Below, piece by piece: positions 58,127 to 64,000 of a stretch of DNA of 64,000 nt (positions are counted from its first letter, which is position 1; every line of letters begins with the position of its first letter). A program made the position numbers and the translations under genes. A model generated the notes under the pieces. That model made no database searches and was not told where the DNA came from. It worked only from the letters and a program-made list of their open reading frames with translations. Location: NCBI GenBank assembly GCA_000226015.1, contig JH154139.1, forward strand, positions 232,418-296,417, given 5' to 3'. Origin of the DNA: Mnemiopsis leidyi. Taxonomy: Eukaryota > Ctenophora > Tentaculata > Lobata > Bolinopsidae.

Positions 58127-59227
58127 CGTTTGGGAAGAGTATGGGAAAAGTGGAGATGTTCTGGTATTCGACTTACAAGGAGGGGAATCCGAACTCAGCA
58201 AAAGGCAGGATGTTGAGAAAGTCTTTGAGTGTGAGGTAAACAAAATCAGTTGCTTTCCTTTAAAAAGAATAATTTTCGAAAGGCATTGTTATTATGAATT
58301 ATATGAATTTATGGAAATACACTTGAGTACTAATAAAAAGAATTGAAGAGTTGGAATACCAATCCGGATATCATTATATCATGATGTATATTATTATGGA
58401 GACCATTAAAGCATTAAATCAAGAATACAATTTATATTCTGGATACAATCCTAATAGTACTTATATCGTGAGCACCGTCGGTATAGATTACATCATGAAT
58501 ACGATTGGATGGTTATCACCATACTATGATGTGGTTGCTATCATTATGAAACGGATAATTAACACCACTATGATTGTATAATGATACTACTATACCGTAA
58601 TGATACTATAACGTTATTGATTTCTGAACTCCCTACATCGTCTCAAACTATAACACCCAACCACTCCAGTGGTACCAAGAGAGACAACCCTACCCTTGGA
58701 GAGGGAGGGGCAGGTTCAATGCTGAGTGGAGCATCAAGCCTCCTCAAGAAGACACTGGGAGGTACAGGGTCGGCGACTTCTCTGGTAAGATATGCATTGC
58801 AGCATTAAAAGGAGTTATAAAAATGATGATGCAGCTGGCTGGTCTTTCAAACTCCGAGTCATAACCGATTACCCATATGACCGTACATTTGGTCTGGCAG
58901 AATCTTATTTCTGATACTTGATGTCTATTTGTAAAATCATACGGCTTGAATACCACAATTTGACGTTTATCTCTAAGCTAGAGTTTAAATCCAAGTCTTT
59001 CCGTCCAATCCCAATAATGGGAAAAGACTATAAACCTCTCGATCAAAGCCGGTTTCAGGAGACAACAAGTTTTATTATATCTAATTCCAATGACACGCCT
59101 GATGTCAAGGTTTCTCCATTGATTTTTGTAATCTGACATGGGGTTTATCGCAGGAGGATTGTACTGCAGACGACTGTATAACACGAAACTCGTATCAGCT
59201 CATAAAGACAAATACTTCGCTTTCAAG
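58127..59227 (+). CDS. Three linked exons of an unresolved gene
   Basis: Exons at 58127-58235, 58670-58784 and 59154-59227 have good GT-AG ends and consistent phases. Two reading frames stay open through all three. One gives VWEEYGKSGDVLVFDLQGGE, then WYQERQPYPW and GLYCRRLYNTKLVSAHKDKY. The other gives MGKVEMFWYSTYKEG, GRMLRKSLSVS (a basophilic kinase-type site), GTKRDNPTLGEGG, SSLLKKTLGGTGS and EDCTADDCITRNS. First-position G favours the first frame in exon 1 and the second in exon 2, so the real splicing may differ from what I see. The family is not recognised. Exons further right probably belong to the same gene. Confidence 0.4.
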
Positions 59228-62200
59228 GTATGCAAACATTAATTTGAATTGCTGGGTGAACTTGAAATCATGTGATCCTGCGGCAACTATAATAAAGGAA
59301 ACATTTTCTGCAGTGTAGGTTTTCTGCATTCCCTCAATCCCATTTGATCTTTATCTCATTTTTTATCTTCATGAAATAAATTCATATCATTCTCTGTGAG
59401 TCAAATGATTTATCTGGTCACAACGTCGTCACTTACAACATTGGCATGTTAAGACAGCGAAACAAGCATTATCTTATTTTGTCCTTATTTAGAATTTTCT
59501 TAATTCTTGAATCTTGATGCTATAAAAATGCTCTGGAGATTCTATGTAGTATAGTAGTTTTACTCAGACACCATCTTCCACCTTTCTCTGCAATGATTCA
59601 GATCAGAAATCCCTCCTTTTCTACATTCACCAGTTGGCAGTTTGTCCTCAGATTCTATTAAAATGCTTCAAGCACAAGCTCCTGTCAGATTAAGATCTAT
59701 AAATCGTCGAATACAGTTACATAAAGAACCTCTTTAAGCTTACAGCTATTTACTAGATTGAAGCGTTGTTGCGTTTTGCAGAAAACCGCTTTACTTGCGG
59801 AGGTTAACTCGTCAGATCGTCACGGATCGAACTGTCTTGCAAAAGGAATCATTGCCTGCAAGAAACAATGATCAAAACTTAAAAACCTGTATAAATTCTC
59901 AATTACTATAGCTGTGCTTTGGTGAGACTTTGTTCGTGCTGTTTTTCTTATATTCTAACCATTTCATCACCACTAATACAACTATGTTATTCTGTGCATC
60001 ATGTTAAATCAATAAATCGATGAGTAAAAGACAATCCAAACTCCTTTTACTGGCATACTGGCTTTGCTGTTTGATTTGCACATGCTCACATGAACATCCA
60101 AAATAGCAATCAAACTTCTCATACCACACCCTTGTATCTTGATCTTGTATAACCTAGAGATTTTGCTGCATAATTTATGAGTTGCACCATATGAGCTTAT
60201 GGTCGAGATCATAATCACTCAGGAAATGCATTCAAAGTTAACTGCTAAGTATTACTTAACCACATTGGATCGACCTCCTTCACCATACATTGCATATCAT
60301 ATATCTAGGCTTTGTTACCACATTCTCATGGTGGTGCTATATATAAAAGACTAGGTCGCCACATGCTGCCGGACAGCTAATGATACACCTCTCTGCCAGG
60401 ACTGTGTATTACGGTGTACCTTGTACAATTAGTCAGCGTGTAGTATACCTGGTCCTATATCGTGCCTTACAGAGCGCATTGTACTTTAATTGTTCGCGAG
60501 CTCCTCTCTCTATCTCTCTTTCTTTCTTTCTCGTTCTACAGGAGAAAACATTGATGCTGAGGCGGGAAGAGTTAACGTTGTAGGAACTGTGTATAATGCT
60601 TCTGTTCTCTGCAGCAGTTGTAACTATTTACTTTTCCCATTTCAACATTAATTTGTATCAACAAATTATGGAAATGCTTTCATGATATTGCTATGGTGGA
60701 AGTCATTCTTGTATTCCAATCTTTTTTAATTTCAGATTTTCACACAGATTCAAAAATTGTTGCCATTTTTGTCTTTCACAGACGTTCTGATCATCACTCG
60801 GCAGCTAATTCTTAGAAGTTCCAATTTTCATAGAAAGTCAGTATAAGCAACCTTTTTTGGTATAATGGTATTATTAGTCATTTTGAAGTCTGTCATTAGG
60901 ATCTCATTGAATGTAAGTACCTACCGATCTTTTAGCCAGTAATTCTGTTATTAAGATGATTCTTTCCTGTTGACTCGGCTCAGTTACGATAGAAAAAAAA
61001 GTCTTTTGATCTGTTTGGTTGATTAATCGTGGTTTAATCCCAACACAAACAGCTGATGAGATCGCGGTCCTTGATTAGTTGATTCTTGAAAAAAAAGTGC
61101 ACATCGAGTGAGATCTCATTAAACATGTGCACCTAGTGTACATTCTTTTTGCAGACTTGTATTTCTCTTTAGCCACTGCTATACTATTTGTTGTTATTCG
61201 ATGTGTTTCGGTTGATGCAAGTACTATATGTGGAAATACATGTAGCCTGGTCGATTGCTCGACACACCCACAACAGAAGCATAAAACACTCGTTATCCCT
61301 CTGCAGTGCACACCGGCCTTAGGAGTGGACCTTGCTAGAAATAGGTTCCCTTCCCTTATGTACCATGGATATATATATATAGATATAGATTTTGAATGGC
61401 ATGGTTTAGATTTTGCTCTAATACTTTTCTAAACAAGAAGCCAGAATGAATCATATATCATAACAGTTAGCTAATATCAGTCTGATCGGTGGCTTTAATT
61501 TTTGGATAAATCCCGATAATGGAATTGAGAAATTGTGAATCAGAATGTCTTAAAGTTAAGTAAGTATTGAATTTCCATGAACAGATTACAGTCCGTGTGT
61601 GTGGCAAGAATTATATTTATAATTTGTAAAATAATCCAACTGAAGCAGTCAATCAAGTTTATTTCACCACCTAATCTTGATGTATCGCCTTGTTTTACTT
61701 TCTTAATCTTTTAGATTTCTTTTTCCGTTGTCGGATAATAATGGAATCAGTATTACTAATTTTTCATGATTCATGCCAAGTATTTAGCATGGGCAGTTTT
61801 CAGACCACATTCAAGTTTTCAAATTGTGCGTGCGTGTGTGTAAATAGTTGTGTGATTCGCAATAGGCTGCTCCAGGAAATTGTGGCCTGATATCACTTAA
61901 TGAGAGCATAATCGTTATCTTCCTCACGTACGTAGACAGTGCAGTTATAGACAGCAATAAAAAGTTGTTCTTCAACTGTAGAAGTTAGCCAGAATAACAA
62001 TTCTATTTAAGTATGTTCAAAAAATTTGTGCAATCGTCGACTTGTGATTCCTTTGATGCGTGCATGTACTACGCAGTGTGTTGAATAGAAAGATTTTGCC
62101 ACAAGTTTCTGATTTCAATTTAGCTCAAAATCGTGATTGGATGTAACCCGGTCTGCTGTGGCAATTAACAAGTAACATATCTGATCAATTCCTCGAGCTC

Positions 62201-62573
62201 ACAATCAAACAAAATCGTTTTTCGTTGTCTTTACTTTCTCAATATGAGCTATGGGCACTAATTAACACGAGAGAGTTACAGTGTTGATTATCTTTTTAGA
62301 AGCTGCACCTGTTCACCGGTTCCTTTGTGTACAGTTGCAGTGATTATAAAGATAGTGTATGGCATATTCCTTCGTCCAAACTGCATTTTGGTTATTAACT
62401 CTATCAAAACTTCTCCCGTCTAACCTAAATCCTAACCAATTTCCTCAATTCTAAACAATTTGTTTTAATATACTTTCTGATCTAAAGAAGTAAAGTACTA
62501 CCCCTTGCTCCCTCCAATTTACAACTACCGATTTTGTAATACACCCCCTCCTTACCTTCCTCATCCTCCACAG
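59228..62573. other. Probable long intron(s) with minor exon candidates
   Basis: At 60541 a very strong pyrimidine tract and acceptor (TTTCTCGTTCTACAG) is followed by EKTLMLRREELTL and a TAG: a possible alternative last exon. At 59781 another acceptor (GTTTTGCAG) opens a frame of about 30 codons. The rest is A/T-rich and unremarkable. Confidence 0.3.
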
Positions 62574-62885
62574 GTTCATGACAGGACACACAACCCTCGT
62601 ATCCAGGAGCTTATAATGGACTTGGGCGAGACCCCCGAGACGCAGACCCCGGAGAGACCGGAGAACCATGTCAACGGAGACCCCAACTTCTACTCAGAGG
62701 ACGAGGGAGACGACCTGCCGTACGCGGACTGTGACCAGAACACTGCCGGGAGTGACAAGGATGTCCTCACCACGACAGTAAAATCTCACCATGACTTTGA
62801 GGTGGATCCACAAACCTGCTGGCCCTGCGTGGGTTGTCAGGACGACGATGTTCCTACTACAGTTAGGTGGTGTTCTATCATGTGA
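62574..62885 (+). CDS. C-terminal exon, acidic, with possible CaaX end
   Basis: An acceptor (CATCCTCCACAG) opens 103 codons and a TGA. GC-rich codon use contrasts with the flanks. The peptide starts VHDRTHNPRIQELIMDLGET, continues with acidic stretches (NFYSEDEGDDLPYADCD), then HHDFEVDPQTCWPCVGCQDD, and ends VRWCSIM. The last four residues, CSIM, fit a CaaX prenylation box. However, a donor-like GTTAGG lies just upstream (after PTT), so the exon might be spliced before the CaaX. It probably belongs to the gene begun at 58127; that link is inference. The protein family is unknown. Confidence 0.5.
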   Translation, partial: VHDRTHNPRIQELIMDLGETPETQTPERPENHVNGDPNFYSEDEGDDLPYADCDQNTAGSDKDVLTTTVKSHHDFEVDPQTCWPCVGCQDDDVPTTVRWCSIM

Positions 62886-64000
62886 TCACATGTCATGTGA
62901 TTAGATAATTGTCTACTAGAGACTGGTCAGACTCCTGATTCAATGAATCATGTGATGAAACAATCACTTGTTCGTTTTCATGTAGTTTGTTCTCATTGGC
63001 AAAATGAACTAGGGATAACCCTCTGATGATAAGCTGCTAGCTCATTCATATAGGCGCGTTAAGCTCTATATGATTGAAGCAGATATTTAAGGGAGTAGTT
63101 TTACTGTAAATATTTGACGAGACAATGCGTCTTTTATCATGGTATTTATAGTTGACGACTTCATCTAATCGACTTCGCCATGAGTGCAGACAGCAAAAGG
63201 TCGCCCTGGCTTATTTCTGGTGGCAGTGTTAGTGTTACAGCGCCGCACCCCCAACGATCAAGAAGTGTAAAATTTGTCATTTTTTGTATACCTGGACAAT
63301 TGAACGTTTAATCTGCGTTTATTAACACTTTACTGAATTTTCGATGCATTTTCCGAAATGCAATGATTTGACCATCGTACTATATAAATCCTCTACAGTC
63401 CAAATACTAAAAAATGATTTTACTGTGGTGATGCTCCATGATCAGCTATCGGGCCTACCGAAATATCAAAGCAAAAGAAGTATACTTCTTTGTACGAGAA
63501 GAATACTAATTATCTTAATAACAGATTAATACTAATCAGATAATACTGCAATATTTCGTTTTTGAATTTCATAACATTTCACTGTTTTGTTGTAAATGGT
63601 AATACACAATAAAAAACATTTTTATCGTTTTCTTTTTAATGAAAAAACAAAGTACAATGCAAAAAGATTTTCTATAATGAATTCAATATACGGCAAATGA
63701 AAGCAATTAATACTTAAGAAACCACTTGTTTCAGGACGCAAAGTGTCCACCATATCTGTCACATCATCAAATTAAAACTCTGCCCAGCACAACAGGATTA
63801 AGCTCTTCACTTAATGAGAGTTGATTTCGCATGGTTCTCGTGCAGCGTTTAAGACTAACAACTTAGGAAAATCCTAATCATCAGGTTTATAGTTATGACG
63901 ATGTTCGGATTTTTAAAAGAGTGATAAAATCGGTTACTAGACTCGATTAGAATTATGTGACTGCATGATTGTATGAATGTACCCTTGTAAGTGTATGAAT
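62886..64000. other. Non-coding to window end
   Basis: 3' flank of the preceding exon, A/T-rich. AATAAA motifs near 63608 are poly(A)-signal candidates. No exon is visible. Confidence 0.45.

Noticed and set aside
58351-58581. 76-codon Tyr/Ile-rich plus-strand frame
   Set aside because: Low-complexity A/T-rich sequence inside an intron, without splice sites.

Overview
This window is nuclear DNA from an animal. Genes are split by GT-AG introns, mostly 70-500 bp. Several encode parts of sperm or cilia, and the intergenic DNA is A/T-rich with many minisatellites, inverted repeats and one assembly gap. I cannot place the species. Gene content fits any metazoan with flagellated sperm, possibly a non-bilaterian or other invertebrate.

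Layout. A heptamer satellite (1-168) lies beyond the 3' end of a minus-strand coiled-coil exon of the CFAP100 (CCDC37) type (265-1016). Positions 1.9-3.6 kb are repeat-rich, with an inverted-repeat element, a 187-bp tandem duplication and a dispersed ~90-bp repeat. Positions 8.0-11.2 kb hold 15-bp and 12-bp minisatellites, a ~0.7-kb segmental duplication and smaller tandem repeats. A THAP zinc-finger gene sits at 13.25-14.68 kb. From 7.7 to 23.9 kb the non-coding DNA is strongly enriched in CACGTG E-boxes, often close to CCAAT boxes. A nine-exon FSIP2-like sperm-protein gene fills 24.1-31.0 kb.

A minus-strand sushi (CCP) protein gene (32.1-33.6 kb, 5' end missing) runs into a 19-bp minisatellite with a 381-bp gap. 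Then come an unrecognised seven-pass membrane protein (38.75-39.5 kb), a possible two-exon microprotein (42.5-42.8 kb), an isolated minus-strand exon (43.76-44.04 kb) and a complete seven-exon SLC22-type transporter (47.7-50.8 kb). The last stretch holds a TEX26-like gene (52.3-53.7 kb), a three-exon gene for a small acidic secreted protein (54.1-54.8 kb, minus), a retroelement scrap (55.5 kb), a four-exon gene for a basic protein (56.5-57.6 kb) and a partly resolved gene (58.1-62.9 kb).

How they relate. CFAP100-, FSIP2- and TEX26-like proteins all belong to the axoneme or sperm tail in the animals where they are known, so the window has a loose sperm/cilia theme. The transporter, sushi protein and secreted peptide are unrelated single genes. 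Exon models were built by hand from splice signals and reading-frame phase; where a family match exists it agrees with the phase. No database search was run.
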